A stretch of DNA of 64,000 nt from DASXZH01 sp963829965. GTDB lineage: Bacteria; Armatimonadota; Fimbriimonadia; Fimbriimonadales; Fimbriimonadaceae. Both the position numbers and the translations under genes were made by a program. A model generated the notes under the pieces. The model saw only the letters and a program-made list of their open reading frames with translations, did not search any database and was not told the origin of the DNA. The stretch's first letter is position 1, and each line of letters starts with the position of its first letter. Shown piece by piece: positions 18,376-25,829 of this stretch. The stretch lies in NCBI GenBank assembly GCA_963829965.1, contig CAWHLK010000036.1, positions 108,782-172,781 on the forward strand, read 5' to 3'.

Positions 18376-18403
18376 GCGCCGCAGACTAAGGGGTCTGCGG
18401 CGC
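18376..18403. terminator. Bidirectional hairpin between convergent genes
   Basis: An 11-bp perfect stem GCGCCGCAGAC/GTCTGCGGCGC with a 6-base loop, lying between the channel stop (18,367) and the prepilin-like gene stop (18,424). Short T-rich tracts on both sides suit termination from either direction. Confidence 0.8.
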
Positions 18404-18423
18404 GAATTGTTTAGCTTAAGAAG

Positions 18424-19455
18424 CTAGCCGCACGCAGGGTGCGAAGCTTCCACGTCGGTCGTCCAGTAGCAAACGTCCCCCACGAGAGCCTGATAGGCCG
18501 TGGCCTTGGCATGGCCATCGGCGAACTGTGCATTCAACTTTTGGTTGAACAGACCCTCGCCAAGAGCGAGGGCTTGCTGCACGCCTGGGGCCGTGGACGT
18601 TGTACCGGCCAAGGGACCAGACTCTCCACCGGAATAACTCCAGTTTGCTCCGCCAATGTTCTTCCAGTAGAAGATGTATTGGTCGGCCGTGCCGGTGTGG
18701 CCGGCGACGTTGTCGAATTGAGCTTCCTCAGCGCTGATTCCGCCAACCATCACGCCGCTCATGTGCCCAAGGTTCAGGAGACCGGATTGGTTGGTCACGT
18801 CGAACGCGGCGCCGTAGTAGCTGGCGTCGGTGAGAAGAACCGTGGACGAAACGCGGGGAACGGTGTCTTCGCTCACGGCTGAAACCGCGGTATCGCTACC
18901 GCCGAACGGAGCGGCCGGGCTCAAATAGATGTCGTTGTGGCCATAGCTGTTCTGACCGCCGTAGCCCGTGCCGGTGCAGCCAGCGCCGGAGCAGACGGGA
19001 CCGGGAGTGGCTTGCGAACCAGGATAGAATCCGCTGGTGGCAGGATCCTTGAACAGGCTATAGTTCTTGGTGTAGGGCTGAAGGGCATACACATAGAAGA
19101 AGCGAGATAGGGCGGAAGCCTTGGCGGCGCTGCCGTTGGCAGGAACGGTGGTTCCGAGGATTTGGGCCTCAGGAAGAATGTTGCCGTTGCCGTCAAGATA
19201 TTGCGAACATACCGTGTACGTTACACCATCCGCCAGGGTGCAGTTAATGCGGTGTGCGTAGTACTCGTCGTCGTAGTCGTTGGTGTAGAGCATCGTCGAC
19301 AGACCAATCTGCTTGAGATTGCTGAGGTCCGAAGCCTTCTTGGCCGCAAGCTTGGCCTGCGCGAAAACGGGGAATAGAATTGCTGCAAGAATCGCGATGA
19401 TGGCGATAACAACTAAGAGCTCGATGAGGGTAAAGCCCTTGCGTGAATTAGACAT
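18424..19455 (-). CDS. Prepilin-type N-terminal methylation-domain protein (type II pseudopilin-like)
   Basis: The ATG at 19,455 follows GGAGGAC by 3 bp and gives a classic class-III signal: short basic leader, KGFTLIELL with Gly before Phe and Glu at +5, and about 20 hydrophobic residues. The remaining 300 residues form a globular domain with an NLKQIGL segment, a YTNDYDD stretch and a late FADGHAKA motif. These match the large DUF1559-like family (H-X9-DG) expanded in Planctomycetota and Armatimonadota. Cleavage by a prepilin peptidase and surface display are expected from the family; no peptidase or secretion gene is nearby. The upstream region carries phased TTAAC repeats. Confidence 0.9.
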   Translation of the reverse strand: MSNSRKGFTLIELLVVIAIIAILAAILFPVFAQAKLAAKKASDLSNLKQIGLSTMLYTNDYDDEYYAHRINCTLADGVTYTVCSQYLDGNGNILPEAQILGTTVPANGSAAKASALSRFFYVYALQPYTKNYSLFKDPATSGFYPGSQATPGPVCSGAGCTGTGYGGQNSYGHNDIYLSPAAPFGGSDTAVSAVSEDTVPRVSSTVLLTDASYYGAAFDVTNQSGLLNLGHMSGVMVGGISAEEAQFDNVAGHTGTADQYIFYWKNIGGANWSYSGGESGPLAGTTSTAPGVQQALALGEGLFNQKLNAQFADGHAKATAYQALVGDVCYWTTDVEASHPACG

Positions 19456-19598
19456 ATGTCCTCCGAAGATCAACGTATCGTGTGATGTAGTCGCATGCCT
19501 CTTTAGTTCGCTTAATCGCGAGTGGCCCCTTTTACGGACCCGTTTAAGTTCAGGCGACGAAATAGTGTAGAGGTACAAGTTAATTCCTGGGAGTCTGG

Positions 19599-19648
19599 TT
19601 AACCAAGCCTTAACACGGACGACCCGATTCGTTAACCTGACATTAACA
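19599..19648. promoter_or_regulatory. Phased array of four TTAAC half-sites (Pho-box-like)
   Basis: TTAACC (19,599), TTAACA (19,610), TTAACC (19,632) and TTAACA (19,643) start at offsets 0, 11, 33 and 44, all multiples of 11 and so on one face of the helix. The motif and spacing match the sites upstream of pstS. The array lies between the divergent prepilin-like gene and the TauE/SafE gene; a TACACT (minus strand, 19,569-19,564) could be the -10 for the former. Confidence 0.55.
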
Positions 19649-19749
19649 ATCGCATTAGCACTCCCGCAAAAGCGAGTCCGTTAAGTCATCTAAAATAACC
19701 CGCGATCCGCCAAGGCCTCGCCCGCGTCTTTAAATACGCTTGATAATCT

Positions 19750-20586
19750 ATGAGCGTTCTTGACCTTACGGCAGCGGTGTTCGCAGTGTCCGCACTGGCC
19801 GGGCTTCTGGGTGCGCTGACCGGGCTTGGCGGAGGGGTTGTTTTGGTGCCCGTGCTGACCCTTCTTTTCCGCATCGACATCCACTATGCGATGGGCGCAT
19901 CGTTGATATCGGTCATCGCAACATCCTCGGGCGCGGCGGCCGCCTATGTGCGGGAGGGCTTTTCCAATGTGAGGGTCGCCATGTTCCTCGAGATGGCAAC
20001 TTGCCTTGGGGCCATTGTCGGCGCTTCCCTGGTGGCCTTTCTGCCGATTTCCTGGATCGCGCTCATCTTCGGCTTGGTGCTCATCTACTCGGCCTATGAA
20101 ACGTCTCGCGGTCATGGCGAGGACCGCGGCGTAAGGGATTCGGACAAGATGTCCGCCAAACTTCGTCTGGGTTCCAGTTATCCCGGACCGGAAGGAGATA
20201 TGCCCTACGGAGTTCGGGGGCCCCTGGAAGGCTTCGGGGTCATGACGGTTGCCGGCCTTCTTTCCGGCCTGCTGGGAATAGGGTCGGGAGCGATCAAGGT
20301 CATCGCGATGGACCGGATCATGGGATTGCCGTTCAAGGTATCGACGACGACTTCGAATTTCATGATTGGGGTGACCGCGGCCGCCAGCGCGGGCGTTTAT
20401 TTGAATCGGGGCTATATCGATCCCGCTTTATCCATGCCGGTGATGTTGGGTGTTTTGGGAGGTTCGCTGGTTGGCAGCCGGTTGCTGGCGGGAGCTCGCG
20501 TGAAGATACTTCGGTTCGTTTTTGCGATTGCGATTGGCGCGCTTGGTTGCGAAATGCTCTTTCAGGGAGCGCGAGGGTTCAAGTGA
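19750..20586 (+). CDS. TauE/SafE-family permease
   Basis: Polytopic inner-membrane protein of 278 residues with the internal duplication of this family. The first copy is LLGALTGLGGGVVLVPVL near the N-terminus. The second is GLLSGLLGIGSGAIKV near residue 175, followed by KVSTTTSNFMIGVTAAAS. The family is usually annotated as sulfite/sulfonate exporter, but substrates vary. It overlaps the DUF1634 gene by 4 bp (GTGA), a well-known genomic pairing. Phased Pho-box-like repeats about 100 bp upstream raise the possibility of phosphate-starvation control. Confidence 0.92.
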   Translation: MSVLDLTAAVFAVSALAGLLGALTGLGGGVVLVPVLTLLFRIDIHYAMGASLISVIATSSGAAAAYVREGFSNVRVAMFLEMATCLGAIVGASLVAFLPISWIALIFGLVLIYSAYETSRGHGEDRGVRDSDKMSAKLRLGSSYPGPEGDMPYGVRGPLEGFGVMTVAGLLSGLLGIGSGAIKVIAMDRIMGLPFKVSTTTSNFMIGVTAAASAGVYLNRGYIDPALSMPVMLGVLGGSLVGSRLLAGARVKILRFVFAIAIGALGCEMLFQGARGFK

Positions 20587-20963
20587 AGAAATATATTCCC
20601 CACCCTGACCAGATGCGGATCATCATCGGTCGCCTGCTGCAGATCGGCGTCAGCCTTTCGGCGGCTTTGGTTTTTATCGGGGCAGTTGTCTATTTGTTCC
20701 GACACCATGCGGAAACGCCGAACTACGGCGTCTTCCATTCCGAGCCACCTCAGCTACGCGGAATCAGCGGAATCGGGCGGGATGTGGCAAGCCTCAGCAG
20801 CCGGGCTTTGATTCAATTGGGGTTGGTTGTGCTGATCGCAACCCCGGTTGCCCGGGTTGTTTTTTCGATGATCACGTTCCTTCGGGAACGGGACCGGCTG
20901 TACGCAATGTTCACCGCAGTTGTGCTGGTGCTGCTGCTTTACAGCATCTTGGCTTCAAAGTGA
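20583..20963 (+). CDS. DUF1634 membrane protein
   Basis: A 126-residue protein with three hydrophobic segments (about residues 10-37, 75-97 and 103-122). The GTG start overlaps the TauE/SafE stop (GTGA), so translation is probably coupled. DUF1634 proteins are typically found beside TauE/SafE permeases and are assumed to work with them; the biochemical role is unknown. A longer reading from an upstream ATG would overlap the permease by 40 bp and is less likely. Confidence 0.85.
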   Translation: MKKYIPHPDQMRIIIGRLLQIGVSLSAALVFIGAVVYLFRHHAETPNYGVFHSEPPQLRGISGIGRDVASLSSRALIQLGLVVLIATPVARVVFSMITFLRERDRLYAMFTAVVLVLLLYSILASK

Positions 20964-20993
20964 TCTCGCATGTGCTAAAATTCGGTTCCTCGC

Positions 20994-21079
20994 GCGCGGG
21001 TGGTGAAATTGGTAGACACGCTACCTTGAGGTGGTAGTGCTCACAAGGCGTGAAGGTTCGAGTCCTTTCCCGCGCACCA
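20994..21079 (+). tRNA. tRNA-Leu (anticodon GAG)
   Basis: Complete class II tRNA. The 7-bp acceptor stem GCGCGGG/CCCGCGC is followed by A and an encoded CCA. There is a D-arm with GGTAGACAC, the anticodon loop TTGAGGT inside CTACC/GGTAG (GAG, reading CUC/CUU), a long variable arm and a T-loop TTCGAGT. A T-run follows directly. Confidence 0.97.
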
Positions 21080-21414
21080 GATTTTTTTCGTCGTTTGCGC
21101 GTCCAACATACAATGCGAGGGCGAATTCGCGCACTTCGAAGGGTCGCAACCGGCCCGATTTTGTTCCTGTTCTTGGCGGTAGCGCTCATGCTGGCGCCAA
21201 GCGCGGCTGTAGCTTAGCAAGGCGACCCAATGCTCCCGATTGCCTTCTCGAAAGGGCGGCCCTGGACCCGGAGGCTTGACATTGCAGCGGACAGCAGGCG
21301 AGGTGCGTTTACCTCTGCCTTTCTTGGGTGCCTTCTTATGCCGGCGAAGCCTGACCGCGCCATAGCCGATTAACACATCTCCGCTCTCGGAGACTGCCTC
21401 TGATTTGGGCGGTG
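21080..21414. other. Non-coding stretch between tRNA-Leu and the accessory island
   Basis: No gene could be supported. The only long minus-strand frame ends antisense to the tRNA (CAGKDSNLHAL), a well-known artefact of tRNA-Leu genes. The sequence may be decayed DNA at the tRNA-proximal edge of the island. Confidence 0.6.
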
Positions 21415-21492
21415 TCAACCGATTCTTAGACTAGTGAATTTCTCACGAAATGTGGTGATAAGTAAAAGCAGGTAGCGGCCGGCTTAATGTTC
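21415..21492. repeat. Direct repeat copy 1: broken 5' leader of the PQQ/Ig gene
   Basis: 78 bp matching 25,751-25,829 with two substitutions and a one-base gap. Copy 2 contains the GTG start and signal-peptide codons of the gene at 25,788. In copy 1 the missing base turns AGG ATA into AGG TAG, so the leader is dead. The two copies bound a segment of about 4.3 kb. Confidence 0.9.
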
Positions 21493-21527
21493 CCCGCCGC
21501 CAAAATGGGCACGCCGCACACTCGCCC

Positions 21528-22295
21528 TCAAGGAATTCTGGCTACGAGCCTGAATCCAGCCAAAGGATTGGGCACGTCATCAGAAAAATAGTCTCGAAAC
21601 CATACCTGTGGATAAAACTGCCCGATACCAATCCCGCGTTCGATATGACCATAAAAAACTCTTCCGTGAGTGCCGTGCGTAGCCGCCCTCGAATCTCTTG
21701 CGTTGGTGGGTCCAACAGGATTTTTAGTTTCGCCCTCCTTGTAGTCATAGGGAACTTCAAGGACTTGCTCTGCCACATTTCCACACATGTCGTACAGCCC
21801 GAAGCCATTTGGAGCGTACGAGCCAACAGGCTTCGCTTTGCCAGGGCCAATATTTGCTTTCGTGGCGTCAATGTCATTGCCCCACGGATAGTCCTTACCT
21901 GCAAGACCACCCCGGGCCGCATATTCCCACTGGGCTTCGGTGGGCAGCGAATACTTGAAACGGCTCCGCTTGTTCAACAACGAGATAAACCGGAGAACGT
22001 CTCTGCGGTGAAGCCCCGAAACAGGATCACTGTCTAGCAGTGTGTATTGGTTTCTCTTATGTTTCATCAGCCTTTCAAATTGCACGTTCGTTACCTCGGT
22101 TGCCATCAAATAGAATGCGGACAAGGTCACCTTGTGGACCGGTCGGGTCAACGGCAGCTGATCAGATCCCATCAAAAATGCGCCCGCTGGAATCTTCACG
22201 AATCTCATGCCAAGGTCATTCGTAAACTGGTGTGCAATTCGATCCGATGCTTGCGACACAAGTATCGGCGCAATTGCTCCAAGGAGGGCCATCAT
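21528..22295 (-). CDS. Secreted SUMF1/formylglycine-generating-enzyme-like protein
   Basis: The ATG at 22,295 overlaps the stop of the upstream RHS frame by 4 bp (ATGA) and gives a signal peptide (MMALLGAIAPILVSQAS). The mature part shows the SUMF1/PvdO fold signature: MRFVKIPAGAFLMGSD, TEVTNVQFERL, LPTEAQWEYAARGG, PWGND, NGFGLYDMCGNVAEQV and a final GFRLVARIP. The cysteine pair that activates oxygen in true formylglycine-generating enzymes (in the usual RGGSFLC...YC stretch) is absent; RVFYGHIERGIG stands there instead. It is therefore probably a non-FGE member used for binding or another reaction. Coupling to the RHS tail gene suggests they function together; the nature of that is unknown. 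Confidence 0.85.
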   Translation of the reverse strand: MMALLGAIAPILVSQASDRIAHQFTNDLGMRFVKIPAGAFLMGSDQLPLTRPVHKVTLSAFYLMATEVTNVQFERLMKHKRNQYTLLDSDPVSGLHRRDVLRFISLLNKRSRFKYSLPTEAQWEYAARGGLAGKDYPWGNDIDATKANIGPGKAKPVGSYAPNGFGLYDMCGNVAEQVLEVPYDYKEGETKNPVGPTNARDSRAATHGTHGRVFYGHIERGIGIGQFYPQVWFRDYFSDDVPNPLAGFRLVARIP

Positions 22296-23134
22296 CCGCA
22301 GCAATGTAGCACCTTTAATGCGAACTGGGTCCTTATATTGTACGGAATGATTGACAGGGCGGGAAAGCACACTTGGGCACACTTATTGTAAACCCTCTGT
22401 TCTGCCTGGACCGATGCCACGCAACAGTTCTTCGATTGCAAGCCAAACACCTGGCAAATCCTATTGGCGTTTTGCCATATAGGATCAGTGCGATATCCGT
22501 CGCTCATGCATTTGTTCTGGCAACCTGTTTGGTTTTCCAATACGCATGCAGCGTTTCTGGCAAGCAGGCACTCAAAGTAACGACCTACATCGGGAAAGCA
22601 AAGCGTACAGTCAGCGTTACAAGCAATGATTCCGGCTTTGATCAAGTTGCATAGTGAATTGGAAACTCCGGCTGCACAGCATGCAAATTTGTCCCCACTA
22701 GCGCACAGATTCTTATATTTCTGTGTAACTTGAACGCAAGGTTGCGTTCCGTCTTTATCGCTTGCTGAGGTGGGGTTGCTAGAAACATAAGAGTACCCAG
22801 GTTCGGCCGGCCACAGCGGATCAACCGTCGTCCACCGCGCCAGCGAATCGGAATAATGCCGCGCCCGAACGTAAAACTCACCATACGGCCGGTTAGTATT
22901 CCGGTAGCCCTGCGTCCCGACCCAGGTGAAGTAGGGTGAAGCGGCTGGTGTAGTCGAAGACAGGGTCGAGCCGTACGGGGAATACCGATAGCTGTTTTGA
23001 GACGAGCCCGTGCTGTCATAGGTTGCCACAACCGAGCCCAATGCGTCTTTGCCGTACGTTCGGTAGCCGGTAACCCCAGGCGTATATTCCGCCACAACGG
23101 CCCCGTTGAATGTGTAATAGTTTCTTACTGGCAT
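22292..23134 (-). CDS. Orphan RHS-repeat core tip with a cysteine-rich C-terminal domain
   Basis: Residues 1-130 are the end of an RHS repeat-associated core: KDALGSVVATYDSTGS, YRYSPYG, GEFYVRARHYSDSLARW, VDPLWP and SSNPTSASDKDG. Residues 131-280 form a tail with 19 cysteines (e.g. FACCAAG, CNADCTLCF, GCQNKC, KNCCVAS, CAQVC, HCCG). I recognise no known toxin or enzyme in it. The tail contains no CxPxR formylglycine motif. The usual long RHS N-terminus and secretion domain are missing, yet GGGAG precedes the ATG by about 11 bp, so this may be expressed as a short orphan module or be a fragment of a displaced tip. Its stop overlaps the SUMF1-like start. Confidence 0.75.
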   Translation of the reverse strand: MPVRNYYTFNGAVVAEYTPGVTGYRTYGKDALGSVVATYDSTGSSQNSYRYSPYGSTLSSTTPAASPYFTWVGTQGYRNTNRPYGEFYVRARHYSDSLARWTTVDPLWPAEPGYSYVSSNPTSASDKDGTQPCVQVTQKYKNLCASGDKFACCAAGVSNSLCNLIKAGIIACNADCTLCFPDVGRYFECLLARNAACVLENQTGCQNKCMSDGYRTDPIWQNANRICQVFGLQSKNCCVASVQAEQRVYNKCAQVCFPALSIIPYNIRTQFALKVLHCCG

Positions 23135-23189
23135 GGTTCAATACTCCCAAGAGGACAAACCCGAATTCCCATTTCCATCTGGCTTAAAG

Positions 23190-24371
23190 TTATTGGATAC
23201 AAAGTAAACGACCATCATCTGTGTTTATAAGAACGTCGTTCTTCGCACCTATTGCTAAACCTTGCGCCCCCATACCTTTGAAATCGTAAGACCACGCTGC
23301 ATGTCCGGTTCCGTGGTTTAAACAAACGAGGCGCGAGTTTTCGAGGCATAGAACGGTGCCGTCCTCAGACGAATAAAGTCTGCCGGAATGTCCTGGAGAT
23401 ACCCACAGTTTGCTACCTGTTAAAGCGGACCAAGCGTAAACGGCGCTATCGCTCGATTCATAAATGGCAGATGAACTAATTGACAACCAACCATTTGCTG
23501 GAAATGAGATGGCCCCTAGCTTGTTTGTAGCAAGATTGAAGATTCTTAGGGTTGCCGAATAAGGAGGGATTCTTGCGGCAGCTATCGTTGCAAGCAGTTG
23601 GCTGGTCGGACAGAATAAGCTGGAGATCGGCCCGGTCGACGGAATGCTATACTCCAGCCGGCCGGTCAAAACTTGCCTTCCTACCGCTTTGCCTCCTTCC
23701 ACAAAATACACCGTACCCAGTGGGGAAACGGGAGCCGGCCCGAAGGCATCAGTTGAGTGATTCCAGAGCGTATCACCGGAAGCACAATCAAGCGCATAAA
23801 AGTCTTCTTTTGATTGTTGCGAGGTTAGGCAAGTTATGAGGGCTACTTTATTTGTCCAAGTGCCACAGATTGGAAGCATGATTGCCGGGAAGGTCCTATG
23901 CCAGATTTCTCGGCCCGATATGGCATCGAGGCAAACTACCTGCGTCTTGAGGGGAAGAGCGTGATCCATTGAGGTTACTATCAATCGGTCGCCTGCCAGG
24001 GTTGGAACTGTGTCGCCGGAAACATTCAACGCTGTTCGCCAAAGCTGACGGCCGTTGGCCTCCGAATAAGCGTAGGCGCATGCGTCTTTCGGCTCGTCAG
24101 CGCCCTCGATTGTCCCGTTGGTTGAAACAAAGACGATTCCTGACCCAACCACGGGTGCATGCGATAAGCTCCCAGGCGCAACCGCCCAACGCAACAGGCC
24201 TCTACACGAATGAAGTGGTTGCTCCGTGGAAAAGCTGTTGCCTGGAGCGCCCATTTGTCCGGGCCAAGCGATTGACAAGGGGGATCCTTGTTTCAAAGGC
24301 GCGCAACCCCATGCTATAGGGATGAAAACCAAAGAAAGCCAGGTTAACAAGTGCTCTTGACCGGTCCCCAA
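23190..24371 (-). CDS. Exported PQQ-type beta-propeller protein, 5' end at the IS boundary
   Basis: About 390 residues of pyrrolo-quinoline-quinone-like propeller blades: repeated hydrophobic strands with G-x-x-L-W endings (ANGRQLWRTAL, ISGREIWHRTF, CASGDTLWNHS, LTGSKLWVSP, HGTGHAAWSY). The N-terminus is hydrophobic and reaches a possible lipobox-like AWGC. The open frame begins with a TTG inside the inverted repeat of the neighbouring IS; an in-frame TTG at 24,350 is another choice. The original start was probably removed or replaced when the IS inserted. The product may be silent or driven from the IS. The blade style resembles the N-terminal half of the protein at 25,788. Confidence 0.75.
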   Translation of the reverse strand: MGTGQEHLLTWLSLVFIPIAWGCAPLKQGSPLSIAWPGQMGAPGNSFSTEQPLHSCRGLLRWAVAPGSLSHAPVVGSGIVFVSTNGTIEGADEPKDACAYAYSEANGRQLWRTALNVSGDTVPTLAGDRLIVTSMDHALPLKTQVVCLDAISGREIWHRTFPAIMLPICGTWTNKVALITCLTSQQSKEDFYALDCASGDTLWNHSTDAFGPAPVSPLGTVYFVEGGKAVGRQVLTGRLEYSIPSTGPISSLFCPTSQLLATIAAARIPPYSATLRIFNLATNKLGAISFPANGWLSISSSAIYESSDSAVYAWSALTGSKLWVSPGHSGRLYSSEDGTVLCLENSRLVCLNHGTGHAAWSYDFKGMGAQGLAIGAKNDVLINTDDGRLLCIQ

Positions 24372-24383
24372 TAAGTTTCCACC

Positions 24384-25200
24384 CTAGGAATAGAGAATGT
24401 CCGCCTCCGGGGTTGATTGTAACCTCTGCTTGAAGCCTGCGGGTGTCAGCCCGCCCAGCCCAAGATGGGGTCTGTGATTGTTGTAGTGATCCTGGAAATC
24501 CGCGAGGGCCGCTTGCAGTTCGGAGCCTCGGATGAAGAGTTTCGCAGGACAGGAGTTCGTCGCGGAGCTTGCCAAAGAAGCTCTCGATGTAGCCGTTCTG
24601 CCAGGGTTTTCCCGGCTGGATGAACTGGTTTGAGACGCCCTCTGGAAGCGTCATGGCGCGGAACTCGGGCCCGTTGTCGCTGACGATCGCCTTGGGCTTT
24701 CCGTGAACGAGGTACAGCCAGTCGAGCTCTCTTTCCACCGCAAAGGCAGGAAAGGTTGAGGCCGTTTTGAGCAGCAGGCATTCTCTCGTGAAGCAGTCGA
24801 GCACGCCCAGTATGCGGGTGTGCCGGCCGTTTTCGAGCCGCTCGTGCGCGAAGTCCAGACACCATGCCTGGTTGGGCCCGGTAAGCACCGGCCCTTCAGT
24901 CTTTGGCACCACAAGCTTCCTTCGCTTGCGATGTCTAATGCCGAGTCCTTCGGTTCGCCAAATACGATGAACCGCCTTCACGTTGACGCCGGGAATGAGC
25001 GCGTGCACCCGCCTAAAGCCGTAGCGCGGATTCGCCCGGGCAAGCTCCAGAACCTTCTCCCGAAGCCCTGGGCTGCGTTCCGTGGGCGTGTGGCGGCTCG
25101 CAGGACGCGAGATGCGGCACACCCGGCAGGCGCACGTTCTTGGAAAGCCCCGGCCAAGAAGAAAGCACACGGCTCGCCGTCTGCTTCCGGGGCTCACCAT
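24384..25200 (-). pseudogene. IS3-family transposase OrfB (DDE integrase), frameshifted
   Basis: The catalytic subunit of the IS. After a Cys/Arg-rich start come the HTH_21-like segment NPRYGFRRVHALI and the rve integrase core. The three acidic residues are in NQAWCLDFAHE, IVSDNGPEF and YIESFFGKLRDE. At about 24,548 the homology leaves this frame and resumes one base over with FIRGSELQAALADFQDHYN and NNHRPHLGLGGLTPAGF, ending at 24,384. One base therefore appears gained or lost. Unless this is a read error, the element cannot make full-length transposase. The ATG overlaps the orfA end, as usual for this family. Confidence 0.87.
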
Positions 25201-25463
25201 TTTCCCTTTTGGAGCTCCTTGTACGCCGCGTTGTCAAGACTCAGTTCGGCCACCAGATGGCGAAGCCGCCGGTTCTCGTCCTGAAGATTGCGCATCGCCG
25301 TCAGGTCGCTCTTGGTCATGCCCTGATACTTCTCGCGCCACGCGTAAATTGTTTGGTCGTTGATCCCGTGGCTCCTGGCCACCGAAGCGATGCTCGCGCC
25401 CGCATCGATCTCCCCGAGAACCTTCAGGATCTGTTCCTCCGAATACCGTTTTCCTCGTGCCAT
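25194..25463 (-). CDS. IS3-family transposase OrfA (helix-turn-helix)
   Basis: An 89-residue DNA-binding subunit that recognises the IS ends. HTH_Tnp_1 covers about residues 5-55 (RYSEEQILKVLGEIDAG, SVARSHGINDQTIYAWREKY). A leucine-zipper-like helix follows (NLQDENRRLRHLVAELSLDN). An A-rich stretch near its end (CCAAAAGGGAAAA) could be a frameshift site for making OrfAB. The reading frame is intact. Confidence 0.92.
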   Translation of the reverse strand: MARGKRYSEEQILKVLGEIDAGASIASVARSHGINDQTIYAWREKYQGMTKSDLTAMRNLQDENRRLRHLVAELSLDNAAYKELQKGKW

Positions 25464-25528
25464 GTCTGTCTCCTATTTTGGAGGCAAACTCTCTATTCTA
25501 GGACTGGAAAGCCTAAGGGGAACCGGTC

Positions 25529-25744
25529 ATGAGAAAGGTGGAAAGAATCATCTGCGGTGCAATAGCAGCGTGCTGCATCTTGTTTGTCCTATCCTTCGCG
25601 CTGGGCATGGGTGGGAACGCCATCCTGAAACTCATCCCAGGGCCCATTATCCAATGGGTTGGCATTGGCTCCTTCTTTCTGATGTTTGCCCTTTTGCTAG
25701 CGTTAGCGATTGTGGTGCCTCGAAGGGGCGCCAAAAGGAAATAG
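25529..25744 (+). CDS. Small membrane protein of unknown function
   Basis: 71 residues with two hydrophobic helices (about 8-28 and 42-64) and a basic C-terminus (PRRGAKRK), suggesting an inside-positive tail. The A of the ATG is the last base of the IS, and the likely ribosome-binding site (AAGGGGAA) lies within the IS terminal repeat. Expression may therefore depend on the IS, or the start may have been created by insertion. I do not recognise a family. Confidence 0.5.
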   Translation: MRKVERIICGAIAACCILFVLSFALGMGGNAILKLIPGPIIQWVGIGSFFLMFALLLALAIVVPRRGAKRK

Positions 25745-25750
25745 GCGCTC

Positions 25751-25829
25751 TCAACCGATTCTTAGACTAGTGAATTCCTCACGGAATGTGGTGATAAGTA
25801 AAAGCAGGATAGCGGCCGGCTTAATGTTC
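25751..25829. repeat. Direct repeat copy 2: intact 5' leader of the PQQ/Ig gene
   Basis: 79 bp, partner of 21,415-21,492. This copy holds the tandem GTG start codons at 25,788 and 25,791 and the first signal-peptide codons of the downstream gene. Confidence 0.9.

Larger units (their letters stand above)
24358..25529. mobile_element. IS3-family insertion sequence
   Basis: About 1172 bp with imperfect terminal inverted repeats of about 50 bp. Both ends start TGACCGGT and share CCCC, TTTCCA, CTAG and AATAGAGA further in. The 5'-TG...CA-3' termini suit IS3. Inside are an orfA/orfB pair on the minus strand overlapping by 7 bp (ATGGTGA). No target-site duplication was found at the flanks. Confidence 0.9.

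Noticed and set aside
20994..21079. tRNA 3'-end duplication as an att site for the island
   Set aside because: No second copy of the tRNA 3' end was found downstream; the visible direct repeat is the PQQ/Ig gene leader instead.
21041..21418. 125-residue minus-strand frame next to tRNA-Leu
   Set aside because: It ends antisense to the tRNA with the known artefact KDSNLHAL and has no ribosome-binding site or family similarity.
21528..22295. True formylglycine-generating enzyme acting on the RHS tail
   Set aside because: The catalytic cysteine pair is missing and the tail has no CxPxR motif.
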